DNA of 64,000 nt from Megaustenia siamemsis. Taxonomy: Eukaryota > Mollusca > Gastropoda > Stylommatophora > Ariophantidae. Shown here in pieces: positions 43,000 through 54,545 of the stretch; position 1 is the stretch's first letter, and every line of letters starts with the position of its first letter. Both the position numbers and the translations under genes were made by a program. The stretch covers positions 60,937,592 through 61,001,591 of the forward strand of contig JAVIAB010000101.1 in the NCBI GenBank assembly GCA_032433765.1. The letters run 5' to 3'. The notes beneath the pieces are model-generated. The model was given only the letters and a program-made list of their open reading frames with translations. It did no database searches and was not told the DNA's origin.

Positions 43000-44050
43000 G
43001 TGTATTGACTTGACTTAATCCCCTTGTCAGCCGTGAGCTATGAGCTCTTTACAGCTTAATGCCTCTCGCATGAAAGCGCAGGTCCTTCTCAGTTGTACAG
43101 CTGCAGAGTACAGTGTGCTATTGATGGATGGAAGTAGTGGGAGTAACATGCTCCGTTGGTTTTGTAAATGGGGACAGTGTAGTAGCAGGTGATCTACTGT
43201 CTCAGATTGTTGACGGCAGTGTCTGCAGATTGGGTCATGTTGTGTTTTTATTCAGCTTAGGTGTTGACTGGTAGGAGCATGACGTGTTCTCAGCTGAAAT
43301 ATCAGGCTTTGATCCCTTCGCCGCAGCTCCCCACAGGGTCGAGGGGGTCTGGTTTTGTTTGATATCTGTAGAGTAGGCGTGCATTCTTAGCTGAAGCCCA
43401 CATATTTAACCATTCCTCGTTGTAGTTGTTTCTCAAAATTTGCTTACATGTTTTGAGGCTAACTTGAACAGGAAGCTGTGGTAGAGATGCTCCCAGTTTA
43501 GCCAACCTATCCGCTCTCTCATTTCTGCACTGCCGATGTGACCAGGGATCCATTATAGGGTTACAGCCACGCCATAGGTAGTGGAGAGTTGGTTAGATAA
43601 AGATATTATATTGGAAACCTCAGATGTTAGTCCGCTTTCAATTGCTCCGAGTGCTGATTTTGAATCCGAGAAAATGTAAATATCTTCCGGTGCGATGGTG
43701 TCGCATTCAAAGTCTACACATTTCCTTCTGAATGCTCTCTATATAGCTACAATTTCTGCAGAAAATACTGGAGCAGTATTCTCCGCATGGACCGTAAATT
43801 TGGGGGTAGTCGTCTGGGTGAGAGTAGGGATACTTGACAACAGCACCGTAACCAGCATTTATGTTGGCCTTGAATGCAGATCCATCAGTATAAATGTGGA
43901 TGGCATTACGTGGATACTGGTCAATGGTTTCCAGTGCTATGGCTTTGAGTATGGGAGGTAGAGTATTTCATTCTGCTAAGGGGGTCGGAGAGCTCAGTCC
44001 TGACATCGGGGACAACTATTTGGGGGCAAAGTGCTTCAGGGTGGATGTGC
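43000..44050 (-). mobile_element. LINE-I: RNase H and C-terminal region
   Basis: The minus strand encodes an RNase H domain of a non-LTR retrotransposon: HIYTDGSAFKANINAGYG (first Asp in 43879-43896) and, after shifts, IFSDSKSALGAIESGLTSEV. WIPGHIGSAE then NERADRLAKLGASLPQLPVQ follow, and a C-terminal CRHCRQQSETVDHLLLHCPH segment typical after RNase H. At least two frameshifts and a stop break it. The RT part is missing. This RNase H is clearly different from LINE-H. Confidence 0.82.
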
Positions 44051-44319
44051 ATATCTACGTAACTTATGCTTATATATACGTAAGTGTGTAAAGACAAAGA
44101 GTAATTTGTCGAAAAAAAATATTGGCATTTATAGTTTATACAACTCACAATGTCTCGCATTCTTTTACTCTGAAGGAATACATAAACCATTTGAAATTAT
44201 AAAACATATTAATACACATAAATATGCATATATTGACGTTTGGATATATATATATACCATTGTGTGTGTGTGCATGTGTGTGTGATTTGCAACTCCATGT
44301 TGACGGTTGATTGAGGAAG
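44051..44319. other. No recognised gene; GT microsatellite
   Basis: GT/GCAT run at 44262-44284. Confidence 0.7.
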
Positions 44320-44625
44320 AAAGACGTGAGCAGTATGGCTATACGTCTTCTTCTTTACTTCCTCATTTATTTTTCTGCGTCGATGAGAGATATAATTTGC
44401 GGTATCTTGCTCTTCTATTCGCCTCTGCTGCTGTTATGTTTCCTAGTGTTTCTAATATTCCGTCAATCCATCTTTTTCATGGTCGGTGATTGGGTCTAGT
44501 GTACTTTGCCTCATTTATGGAAGACACGTTGTGTAGTGTTTTGATCTTCTGCATTATCACATGGCAAAACGATTGTATTCGTTGTTAATCTATATATATT
44601 CTATAGCGGGGGTAATTAGTATCTA
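44320..44625 (-). mobile_element. LINE-G C-terminal fragment, copy 2
   Basis: The minus strand gives CHVIMQKIKTLHNV, a KRWIDGILETLGNITAAEAN stretch and RRAR, with stops. It is parallel to 4745-4960. Confidence 0.7.
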
Positions 44626-44702
44626 TCATGATGGTAAATTATGGTAACAATATTTAGGAAATGTTTAGTCTACAATTAACAACCAGACAGGACAACTTAA
44701 TA

Positions 44703-45625
44703 AACAAGTAGTGACAAGGCCGTGTTCTGTCGCCGGATTTGCTTTCACTTTACAGCGAACATATTATGAGATCATTTGTAGACAAAAAAGGAATTGAAGT
44801 CAACAGTCACAACATAAATAATTTGCGATATGCGGATGACACAGTCTTAATAACAGAGACAGAGAATGAACTACAAGAAATTATAGACATAATAGTAAAA
44901 GAAAGCATCAAGAAAGGTCTCAGTCTGAATAGTAAGGAAACAGAAGTAATGGTCATATCGAAGAAACAATCATCACCAGCACGCAACTTAAAAATAAACA
45001 GGGCAAATTTGAAACAAGTGCAACGTTTCAAATACTTGGGCACAATAATAACATCGGATGGAAGATGCACCACGGAAATAAAATGCAGAATAGCTCATGC
45101 CAAAATAGCATTTCAGAAAATGAAAAATATCTTATGCAACAAATCTATGTCAATAGAAATAATAGAAATGAGAAAGAGAGTTCATCAATGCTATATAGAA
45201 CCAATTCTGACCTATGGAAGCGAATCATGGACAGTAGACAACAAATGAAAAGACGATTAGAGGCCACAGAGATGGGATTTCTCAGAATAATGTTGAAAGT
45301 TCCCTGGACAGCTAAAAAGACCAATGAGGAAGTTCTCAAAGAGGCCAACACAAAAAGGCAGCTCCTAAAAAAACATCAGAAAGAAGCAATCAACATTTTT
45401 CGGGCACATCATGAGAAGAGGAAAGTTGGAATACTTGGTTACAACTGGCAAAATAAAAGGAAAGAGAGATCGCGGACGACGAAGAGAGAAAATACTGGAT
45501 AGCTTGGTGTCATGGCATGGAAAGCAGTCAAGAACAGAACTGATACGATGCACTGTAGATAGAAGATTGTGGAAGGACATGATCGCCTACGCCAACTGGT
45601 ATGGTACATGATGATAGTCTACACG
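44703..45625 (+). mobile_element. LINE-A, plus-strand copy
   Basis: Begins at the same point of the RT as the 16273-17172 copy (RQGxVLSPDLLSLYSEHIMR), with YADD at about 44827-44838. An intact frame runs to 45248 (CYIEPILTYGSESWTVDNK). Two frameshifts follow: the first near 45240 leads into QMKRRLEATEMGFLRIMLKV, and the second near 45400 into MRRGKLEYLVTTGKIKGKRD. It ends in MIAYANWYGT and an ATGATGAT tail. ~300 codons of an RT C-terminal half remain. Confidence 0.87.
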
Positions 45626-45869
45626 TGCCCTGTATTTATATGCTAGATACATGTTAATGACATGATTCCAGCGACAATTAAAATCTCGCAACACAAATTA
45701 CAATTAGAAGACACATTGCACAGTGGGTCCACATGTCTCGTTTGTCCACATACATAAACGGTATATCACTGCCTTGATGGTTCGTGCTGCCTGACTGTTA
45801 ATCATTTGCTTATCGTATGGAGATCTAGTACATGACTTAAAGTTAACGATTATGTGTTGTAGTTGATAC
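45626..45869. other. No recognised feature
   Basis: Spacer between LINE fragments. Confidence 0.5.
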
Positions 45870-46320
45870 AGGCTAAAGACTAAAACTATGATCATAAACA
45901 AAGATAATACCCACAACCTAGAAGTGGATATACAAGTTGAATAAAGTAGATATGGAGACAGTTCAGTGCTACAATTACCTAGGACGTACTATAACCAGTA
46001 TTAGAAAATGCATACTTGAAATAAACAAAGGAATAGGAATGGTAAACACATTATTTTAATGCCACGAAAAATATACTAACATCAAAAGAAATAACACCAG
46101 GACTAAAACTAAGAATAGCAAAATGTGATATCTTCTCAACATTCATGTATGATGCAGAAACATGGACAATTGACAAGAAAACTAAAGACACAATTGAAGC
46201 CTTTAAAATGTGGATTTATAAAACAATTTGACGAATTACTCGCCATGGTCATCCTTCGATGCGGAGACGACACTCAAAGATGATGATGATGACGATTATG
46301 ATGATGATGATGATGATAAG
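45870..46320 (+). mobile_element. LINE-B fragment
   Basis: GCTAAAGACTAAAACTATGA onward parallels 40395-40760 (KTKTIIINK, YNYLGxTIT, LxxRIAKCDIFSTFMYDAET, FKMWIYK). It then jumps to the 3' end GGTCATCCTTCGATGCGGAG + ACGACACTCAAAGATGATG, so ~250 bases are deleted internally. The GAT tail is expanded (46278-46318). Confidence 0.8.
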
Positions 46321-46989
46321 TTACTACGAGATCATTTCACGACCAAAATTTTACAAATATTTGTTTTTCCATATATTGTTGGTACATTTGTATAAATAGC
46401 AAGCTAATGACATTGATTCACGCCGAATGTAAACAAATAATATAACAATTATAATGTAAGAGATGTGTCCCTTATTTTATTATTCATGTCAACTATATAT
46501 CGCATTACATACTGTAATTGCTTCGTTCATTGCGTAAACAACCTGAGAGTATAATGGCATTGTTATTACATAAACTAAAGACATATTCGCATAAACACAA
46601 TTGTGATACGTTGTATAGTTCTATTTAGTTAAAATTATACTCCATCGATAAAACATCGGAACATGTAATTGTTGTTTTGCTGCCATCATCTTATGTTGTG
46701 AAATATCTGAGATGGTTTGTGTTTAATCGTTATAATGTTCTACCAGTTTCTTCTTACTTTTGACTTGTTCAGTGTGAGACAACTTGCCGTTCTTTCTATC
46801 TGAGCAAATTGTTTTATTTCCTGTCACCACATATAGTATTACACATTGATGGTATTCGTCTCATTTATCTCTAATTAATTTTTTTATAGGCCCTCCTCCC
46901 ACCATTTATATCTTGCTTCATTAGTTTCCACCGACATTAATCAGTAATTACAGAACCATTATGGCGGGACATGCAAAGCAGAAGAGAAG
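46321..46989. other. No recognised feature
   Basis: AT-rich spacer of ~670 bases; no supported gene. Confidence 0.6.
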
Positions 46990-48110
46990 GTTAAATTCAT
47001 TCCATATGTGATGTCATCGCCGTATACCTGGTATCACCACGAAAGATAAAGTGACTAACGTGGGGGTTATGACTTGCAGAGGCCTCCAGAACATCTACAC
47101 ACTGCTCAGACAACGTAGGTTATTGAGTTATTGAGTTATTTGCGGGTCATCATCATTGCACTCCGAACATGTCCATAGGTGCTCAGATCCCCTCCTCAGC
47201 AATTCCCTCAGTGTCCAGCGACTGACGACTCCAGTTCTATGTTGGTTGATAAGTCTTCTTACACGGCCACTAAGTTTCTCATTTCTGGCTGTGCCCATCT
47301 TAACTCCCATTTCCATCATCCGAAGAAGTGACGTGGATCTGTGTTTGTCGAAGTCATGTGCTCTTCCCACATCTCGGAGGGCATTGATGATGTCCTCCCG
47401 ATCCATTGGTTGCCCGTCCTCAACGACAGCGCAGCTAGCCGACCTGTCCGCTCTTTCAATTCCCCGTACTCCAGCATGTCCAGGGACATAGACAAAGGTG
47501 ACCTTACGTATTTTGGATTTCTGCAACGACTCTACCCATTGCATGCGTACATAGCCCGCCTCCACTTTTTATATCATGCTCATCGAATCACTCAGTATAC
47601 ATGCGTGGTGTAGTCTTGTGACTCTAACGAGTTGAATGCCTTGGTCACTGCCATCACCTCCATTGTCATGCTGCTCGTGGTCACGACGTATGCAAAACTG
47701 TCTTCCTTGACTATTCTGCCTGCCGAGCGTGCTGTAAATGTCCATGCACTTCTTTGGTGTCGTCTTACAGATCCGTCTGTATAGATGACTGTATCTTTCT
47801 CATCGGTGTTATCGCAGATGAGACCGTTGACATCAGCAGGAAAAATAGCTAGAGGACGCCCCAAAACCTGGATTTGTAGACGCGTGTAAACGTCAAATGA
47901 AGACTCTGGACATAAACCCTGCAGCCTAAGAAGAATCTTTGCAGATAGCAATCTTTGGAAACACACTTTAAAGCTCCAACACAATAAATTAGCAAACCGA
48001 TTCACATAAAAAGAGAATACACGGCGAGAGAAATGAAAACAATAACATATTTAGGGGCGCTGCAAAATTCAATGACAGCTATGACTGACGGAGGCTCCGC
48101 TACTGTTGGG
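46990..48110 (+). mobile_element. LINE-D copy 2, interrupted by LINE-H
   Basis: The first part (to about 47117) reads IPGITTKDKVTNVGVMTCRG then LQNIYTLLRQRRL. The second part (from about 47836) reads GKIARGRPK, then across shifts DINPAA, SNLWKHTLKLQHNKLANRFT and KENTRR. It ends ATGACTGACGGAGGCTC (48082-48098). Together these follow the LINE-D at 25580-25921, except that about 25 codons around the insertion point are missing. Single copy of the unit that is repeated 26 times in the other LINE-D. Confidence 0.75.
47118..47835 (-). mobile_element. LINE-H with RNase H domain, 5'-truncated
   Basis: The minus strand has an RNase H domain: VIYTDGSVRRHQRSAW (first Asp in 47768-47785), TMEVMAVTKAF (Glu, 47646-47663), a third acidic motif SDSMSM just past a frameshift near 47590, and VYVPGHAGVRGIERAD (His and Asp). 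A conserved C-terminal region follows (KLSGRVRRLINQHRTGVVSR, LWTCSECNDDD). One stop and one shift lie near 47565-47600. The 3' tail is a repeated AACTCAAT. The upstream junction is just before the RNase H domain, so the RT part was never inserted or is lost. Confidence 0.85.
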
Positions 48111-48579
48111 CGGGAAGAATAAAAAGACAACTGCCGAATTGATAATACATTGATGTCATACAGTTTCCTGATGAGATTACATCATGCATGCCAACAATCA
48201 ATGTCGTGGTTATTTTATGCAAGTATTATATTATTCTATATCAATTGATTGTTTCATTATTGTTACTTCTTTCTATTGTTATCTTGATTTTCACAGTTAA
48301 TTGCACATATGGGTTGCTCATTGGTAATCAGCTTTCAACATTGTTACACACATATCTTTGTGTAAAGGAATCTGGAGATGTCATTATTGTTCATGGTTTG
48401 GTGGCAAAACAAAGAAAGAAACAGTCTTTTGTATGCGTCACGATTGCAGCAACTACTTTCAAATACCAATGTGGGTCAACAAATGAAATAAAGGCCTGAA
48501 TCATAGTGACGTCAAATGCCCATGAAAGAATATTTGGATTTCAAAGACATTTAGTAGACTCAAAATATTTCATCCCGGT
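48111..48579. other. No recognised feature
   Basis: A 103-codon frame at 48188-48499 begins MPTINVVVILCKYY and has one hydrophobic segment (YQLIVSLLLLLSIVILIF) but no homology I recognise; probably chance. Confidence 0.45.
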
Positions 48580-49179
48580 ATGAATACAGCACTGACACAC
48601 GGGTTGGATATAAAAACAAAATCTAGAACAAAGGCTAAACGCTATGAATACAGCACTGACACACGGGTTGGTCTAGAACAAAGGCTACGCTATGAATACA
48701 GCACTGACACACGGGTTGGATATAAAAACAATCTAGAACAAACTAAACGCTATGAATACAGCACTGACACAGGATATAAAAACAAAATCTAGAACAAAGG
48801 CTAAACGCTATGAATACAGCACTGACACACATAAAAACAAAATCTAGAACGCTAAACGCTATGAATACAGCACTGACACACGGGTTGGATATAAAAACAA
48901 AATCTAGAACAAAGGCTAAACGCTATGAATACAGCACTGACACACGGGTTGGATATAAAACAAAATCTAGAACAAAGGCTAAACGCTATGAATACAGCAC
49001 TGACACACGGGTTGGATATAAAAACAAAATCTAGAACAAAGGCTAAACGCTATGAATACAGCACTGACACACGGGTTGGATATAAAAACAAAATCTAGAA
49101 CAAAGGCTAAACGCTATGAATACAGCACTGACACACGGGTTGGATATAAAAACAAAATCTAGAACAAAGGCTAAACGCT
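48580..49179. repeat. 64-bp minisatellite, 10 copies, several with internal deletions
   Basis: Full unit: GCTATGAATACAGCACTGAC + ACACGGGTTGGATATAAAAA + CAAAATCTAGAACAAAGGCT + AAAC. Units at about 48645, 48693, 48750 and 48810 have lost different internal pieces. The last five are nearly uniform. Open frames across it are artefacts. Confidence 0.95.
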
Positions 49180-49342
49180 GTCGAGAACAAATGTCTTCGA
49201 AGACTGCTAGGCATCCGTTGGTCAGACTTCAAACCAATTATATAAATAAGTGAAGAAACTAAACAGAACTGCGCATGCGCTGACGTCAGAAAGTGACGTT
49301 GGAAACATCTTGGCCATGTTCGCAGTATGGGAGTCGCAGGAC
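49180..49342 (+). mobile_element. LINE-E-type C-terminal scrap
   Basis: The plus strand reads NKCLRRLLGIRWSDFKPI, then ISEETKQN and, after a stop, RWKHLGHVRSMG. These are the KCLRRxLGIxW and W-x-LGHV motifs of a non-LTR RT C-terminus. It is sandwiched between a minisatellite and a SINE piece. Confidence 0.6.
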
Positions 49343-49490
49343 AAAGGACAAGGACACCAGGTTGGGTTCTATCCTGATCGATGGCTTCCGGGTTCACTCA
49401 GCCTTAAATGGGGATCGGAATTTACCTTTCTGTAAAAACTATGGGCGCTAACACCATATGTCATATAAGCAACTAGGAATGACGAGGCTC
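49343..49490 (+). mobile_element. SINE-1 partial
   Basis: AGGTTGGGTTCTATCCTGAT (B-box region), TTCACTCAGCCTTAAATGGG and GCTAACACCATATGTCATAT + AAGCAACTAGGAATGACGAG. The middle (GGGCGTAATATCGACC block) is deleted. Confidence 0.75.
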
Positions 49491-49828
49491 TTTAATTAAT
49501 TATTTTATTTGTTTGTTTTTACTTACGTTCTCAGGATGGGCGTTATAAGGTTTTACCTTTATATAGAGACCAGAAGGTATAAAAGTCGAAGAAGACTGAA
49601 AAAAAAACCTGCATAAAATTAACCGATTGTGCCTAACCGTCAGACATGGTAGACTATTCGCCGTATTCGGTACACAAGGATTTGTGCAAAAGCTATACTC
49701 CCTCAAATAATAATTATTACAAAATGAATGTTTGTATTGTCCATTGTCTAAGTTCACATTCTGTGTATTCCTACTCCAATGCATTGAAAGATTTTTAATG
49801 ACATTCTAAGAGATCTGTCACATCCTGA
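49491..49828. other. No recognised feature
   Basis: AT-rich spacer. Confidence 0.5.
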
Positions 49829-50330
<502 letters not shown>

Positions 50331-50450
50331 ATTTATCGATCTCTATGTCTGTTTGTCTGTCTATATGTATCGATCTATTTATATGTCTGTCTATCTCTGC
50401 CCAGCTGCCTGTCTGTCTTTCTGTCTGTCTGTCTATCTATCTTTGTATAC

Positions 50451-51045
50451 ATCGTCCTTTTAGCTGAAGACGGCATATATGACAGACATGCTAGACTAAT
50501 GTCTGTCTCTCAGCTATGAGAACTTTCACAAGTCCTGCATTGTGTCTCCCTGCTATGGCTAGTTGTTATGGGAATGGCGCTTATTATTATTGTTACCTCT
50601 CGTTTTAATGTTTCTTCAGTGTTTCTTCAGGTCGGTCTATATTTTTTTTATCCTTTGGTTCCCACTGGAGTCTTAACTGTAGATTATTTTTATATCTCTT
50701 TTGATCAATTGGCCAACATAAGACCATCTTTATTTCTTGATGATAACTGATACCTGCGGATGCTTTGCCAGATGTCTTATTTCTACACTAGTCTTGACAT
50801 AATTCCATGGTATATATGTTTATGTATTACAGCCTTTAAAAAATGACACCGAGGAACAACTGACGTACATTGTTGACACAGCCTGTGAGTTATCAATCAT
50901 TTTGTTATAATGTGATGCAATAAATACAATACATATAATGTAATCGCAGATGGATGCCGTTTCAAGACACTCGCTTACTTTTTTGACTGTGTTTAAAATC
51001 TGAAATATAAGGTTAGATATCAGAATCATTCAATAATATTTTATG
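50451..51045. other. No recognised feature
   Basis: No supported gene; a G run lies at 51045-51054. Confidence 0.55.
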
Positions 51046-51049
51046 GGGG

Positions 51050-51190
51050 GGGGGAACCGCTGTGTAGTTCAGAGGTACGAATTTGATCTCGGGACATTCA
51101 GAAGCTGGGTTCAAAACCCAGCAGAAGCGGTGGTGATTTAAAAATAAAAAGAATTAATCAATGGTTTCTTTATAACGTTATTGTCTTCTG
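51050..51190 (+). mobile_element. SINE-2, tRNA-derived
   Basis: CTGTGTAGTTCAGAGGTACG (A box), GCTGGGTTCAAAACCCAGC (perfect T-arm stem and B box), then GATTTAAAAATAAAAAGAAT and GGTTTCTTTATAACGTTATT. The latter blocks recur at 57755-57815. Confidence 0.75.
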
Positions 51191-51199
51191 ATCTCTTCG

Positions 51200-51505
51200 G
51201 TAGTGAGATCCGATGTCTACCCCTCTCTCTGGGTAGTGAGATCCGATGTCTACCCTCTCTCGGGGAGTGATATTGGGGTAGTGAGATCCGATGTCTACCC
51301 CTCTCTTTGGGTAGTGAGATCCGATGTCTACCCCTCTCTCGGGGAGTGATATCCGATGGCTATCCCTCTCTCTTTGGTAGTGAGATCCGATGTCTACCCC
51401 TCTCTCTTTGGTAGTGAGATCCGACGTCTACCCCTCTTTCTGGGTAGTGAGATCCGATGTCTAAACACTCTCTCAGGGTAGTGAGATCCGATGTCTACCC
51501 ATGTG
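51200..51505. repeat. 33-bp minisatellite, about 9 copies
   Basis: Unit GTAGTGAGATCCGATGTCTA + CCCCTCTCTCTGG. It begins at the 3' end of SINE-2 (TTCTGATCTCTTCGGTAGTG), suggesting growth from the SINE end. Confidence 0.93.
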
Positions 51506-51849
51506 GGGATAACAGCAATAAACAGGAGGCCCCGTGTGCGCACGAGCACGTTGAAGAACCGTTGGCAGTTGACATCGAAAAGAACCGGCAATATGGCCGC
51601 TGCCTGGTCAAAATCTTCAGTAAAAATCTTATCACACCGTGAATCCAAGGTTGTTTTACGGAGTTCGTGCACTTGGGCCATGATTCTCCTCTGAATTTCC
51701 CGAGGGTGATGTCGCAGCTCCTGTGGATTCGTCTGACAGACAGAGATTATGATCCTAACAACAACAAACACAATAACGCGTATAACACAGTCACCTAACT
51801 CAGCTAAAAGATTGCCACTCGTATTATCTGCTGAGTATTGTGATTGTAT
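51506..51849. other. No recognised feature
   Basis: A 125-codon minus frame (51394-51771) runs through the array into this segment; no domain recognised. Confidence 0.5.
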
Positions 51850-52800
51850 TTTTCAACAAATAAAACAGGGTGTTAGGCAGGGTTGTGTGCTGTCACCAGA
51901 TTTGTTTCATGTTTATTGTGAGATTATTTTAAAATGCATAAGGGGCATACCTGGAATAATAATCGGATGCCATAATATACATAATCTATGATATGCTAAT
52001 GATACAGTCTTAATCGCTAAGAGTGAACATGAGTTACAGGAAATGTTGGACATTATAGTGAAAGAAAGCAAAAATAAAGGATCCATCCTCAATTACAGAA
52101 AGACAGAAGTAATGGTAACAACCAAGAAAAAGACATCACCTCAGTGGAAAATAGAGACAAGTAAAACAATATTAAAAAAAGGTAAATGAATTTAAATATG
52201 TGGGAACTTTGTTAACTTCAGACGGAAGATGTACAAAAGAGATGAGATGCAGAACGGCTCAGGCAAAGGCAGCTTTCTTTAAAAAAATGAAGAAGATACT
52301 AAGCAATCCATTTTTGACAATAGAAACAAGAAAAAGAGTTCTTAAATGTTATGCAGAGCCAGTCTTAACATATTGATGTGAATCATGGACAGTAGGACAA
52401 CAGACAGGAAAATCACCGGAGTCTGTAGAAATGTTGTTTTACAGAAGAATGTTGAGAATACCATGGACAGCTAAGAAGAGTAATGAAAACGGTCTGAAAG
52501 AGGTCAAGGCAAAAAGAGAGCTAATTTACAATATTATGAAGTATATTAATCATCATTTTTTGGTCATGTAATGAGAAGGGAACAACCGGAGTATATTGTA
52601 ACAAATGGAAAAATTGAGGGACGAAGAGATAGAGGGAAGCAAAGATAAAAGATAACAGACATCTTAAGAGAATGGCTTGGCAGAAGGTCAACAACAGAAA
52701 TGATAAATAAATGTCGTGATCGAAAGTTGGGAAGAGACATGATCACCTACGCCAGCAGGGCCGGTACTTGATGATAATGATGATGATGTAAATCTACCAA
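51850..52800 (+). mobile_element. LINE-A2, RT C-terminal half
   Basis: KQGVRQGCVLSPDLFHVYCE starts it; the catalytic motif is mutated to YAND (tat gct aat gat, about 51993). TLLTSDGRCTKEMRCRTAQA and EPVLTY-stop-CESWTVGQQT follow, then WTAKKSNE with further stops. It ends MITYASRAGT then TTGATGATAATGATGATG. A relative of LINE-A with the same tail. Dead: multiple stops and a lost catalytic Asp. Confidence 0.85.
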
Positions 52801-52996
52801 TACCTTGTATTATCGTTATTGTCAACTACGTGTATTCTTTAATATAAAGTTACATACTTCTGTGTCAATGGTTCATGTATAATCAACATTGATGACGAAA
52901 CGTCAAAATGTATCATGGAAATGTGATATAAACAAAGAATAGTTTCGTTTAGTGGACAGATCAATTTCATGCACAACGGACAATTTGGTAGTACTC
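52801..52996. other. No recognised feature
   Basis: Short spacer. Confidence 0.5.
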
Positions 52997-53286
52997 ATAT
53001 CCTCAACTGGAGCCGCGACAGCTCAGTGGTTAGTGAACTGGACTACAAAGGACAAGAGGTAGGGTTCGATCCCAACCGACGGGTTTCGGGTTCACCCAGC
53101 CTTTAATGGGTATGGGTTTTTTTTCTTGGAAAGTAAAGCGGCGCGGGCGTAATACTGACCTCATTACCCAAAAAATCTTGTGCCGAAGGCGTGTAAAATT
53201 TATGGTCACTAACACCATATTACCTATACGCCACTTGGCGTGACGGGGGTACTTTTCTTTTACTTTTTTTTTTAATATCCTCAACT
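52997..53286 (+). mobile_element. SINE-1, full length with 12-bp target duplications
   Basis: ATATCCTCAACT at 52997-53008 and 53275-53286 flank a 266-bp SINE (53009-53274). Order: GGAGCCGCGACAGCTCAGTG (A-box region), GGGTTCGATCCC (B box), TTCACCCAGCCTTTAATGGG, AAGCGGCGCGGGCGTAATAC, GCCACTTGGCGTGACGGGGG, then a T-rich tail. This is the reference copy for the family in this window. The tail is T-rich rather than A-rich. Confidence 0.93.
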
Positions 53287-53690
53287 ACATACGGTGAAGT
53301 GTGCCCTAAATCTCATATGTCTTGTTTGAATGGCGTTTGCTAGTTTTCTTTTCATTTTTAGTTGTTTTATGACGTCATTGTTTGTTATCTTTTCTTTCCA
53401 TCCAATTCTTTTATATCTTATCTATTTCTTCTTCTTATCTATTCTATAAATCCACATTACAAAGGCATCGATTTTCTCTTAAGTTTTATTGTAACTGTCC
53501 ATGTTTCTGCACCACACAGGAAAGTTGAGAAGATATAACATGTTGCTATTCTTAGATTTAGCTCTGGTGTTATTTGTTTTGATGTTAGTGTATTTTCATG
53601 ACATTAATATTACTTTTTTGTCATTCGCATTATTTTATTTATTTCAGGTTTACATTTTCCATCACTGGTTATATTATGGTTATGGTTATC
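53287..53690 (-). mobile_element. LINE-B fragment
   Basis: The minus strand parallels 40500-40860: ITSDGKCKPEINKIM, then across shifts LKSKNSNMLYLLNFPVWCRN-like antisense of the FLYGAETW region, and the WIYR..GWKEK..N block. It is truncated on both sides and abuts a microsatellite. Confidence 0.75.
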
Positions 53691-53812
53691 GTTATGGTTA
53701 TCGTTATGGTTATCGTTATGGTTATCGTTATGGTTAACGTTATGGTTATCGTTATGGTTATCGTTATGGTTATCGTTATGGTTATCGTTATGGTTATCGT
53801 TATGGTCATGAA
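53675..53812. repeat. 12-bp GTTATG-GTTATC microsatellite
   Basis: About 11 units of GTTATGGTTATC. Frames give VMVIVMVI or NHNDNHND strings; these are artefacts. It sits exactly between two LINE fragments. Confidence 0.95.
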
Positions 53813-53814
53813 GG

Positions 53815-54545
53815 TCCCGGTATCTATCTATTGACGTTTCGGCCCACAGGGCGTAGGCCCAGATACTCCTTCTCTTATCTGAATTTTTGTTCAAGCAGTT
53901 TTCAATTCTTTTAAAGATTTTTTTATCAAATCTCGCCATTTGTCTCTGTTCTGTGCAAGCAGCTCTATCTTATTGAGGGAGTCGATTCGTGCTGCTGTTG
54001 CCACTCTCATCAATGTTCTTCTCAGTGTCTTTCTGGGTCTTCCTCGTTTTCTCTTACCTGTTGTTTCCCACATGAGGGATTGCTTTGCTATTCGGTTATT
54101 ATCTCTTCTCATCACATGTCCAACATATGACTATCGTCTTTTCTTTATTACTGAAGATATTAGTGGTTGATTGACGATTTCTCTAATTTCCTCGTTTGTT
54201 TTGAATTCATTCCACGCTATACCAAGTGTTTTCCTTTGACATTTATTTTCGAATGCGTTCAACTTTGTTTTCTCTTGTTGTTTTCCAGCTTTCACACGCA
54301 TACGTAAGAGTTGATAGTACATTTGATTTGAATAGTCTAAGTTTGTGTTTGTGCTGATGAGTTTTGATGTTCAACAACTTTTCAAGGCTTTTGAAAGACA
54401 TTGCTGCTTTAGCTATTCTGATTCTAATTTATTTGCTTGTATCCCCTTCTCGATCAATGTGACTTCCAAGATAGATAAAGTGATCGATCTCTTCCACTGA
54501 TTTGTTTTCCATGTATAGTTTGTCGTCTGTTGGAATTAAGCTTAA
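53815..54545 (-). mobile_element. LINE-E, C-terminal region and 3' end
   Basis: The minus strand has YYQLLRMRVKAGKQQEKTKL, NAFENKCQRKTLGIAWNEFK, a stop after SSVIKKRR, then YVGHVMRRDNNRIAKQSLMW and GKRKRGRPRKTLRRTLMRVA, ending KWRDLIKKSLKELKTA. The 3' untranslated end carries GGCCTACGCCCTGTGGGCCG + AAACGTC and AATAGATAGATA. The same 3' part is inserted at 59087-59374. Confidence 0.82.

Noticed and set aside
48188..48499. Small membrane protein
   Set aside because: One hydrophobic stretch in AT-rich DNA is expected by chance; no support from neighbours.
53501..53939. Proteins with VMVIVMVI or NHNDNHND repeats
   Set aside because: They are translations of the GTTATG-GTTATC microsatellite lying between two LINE fragments.
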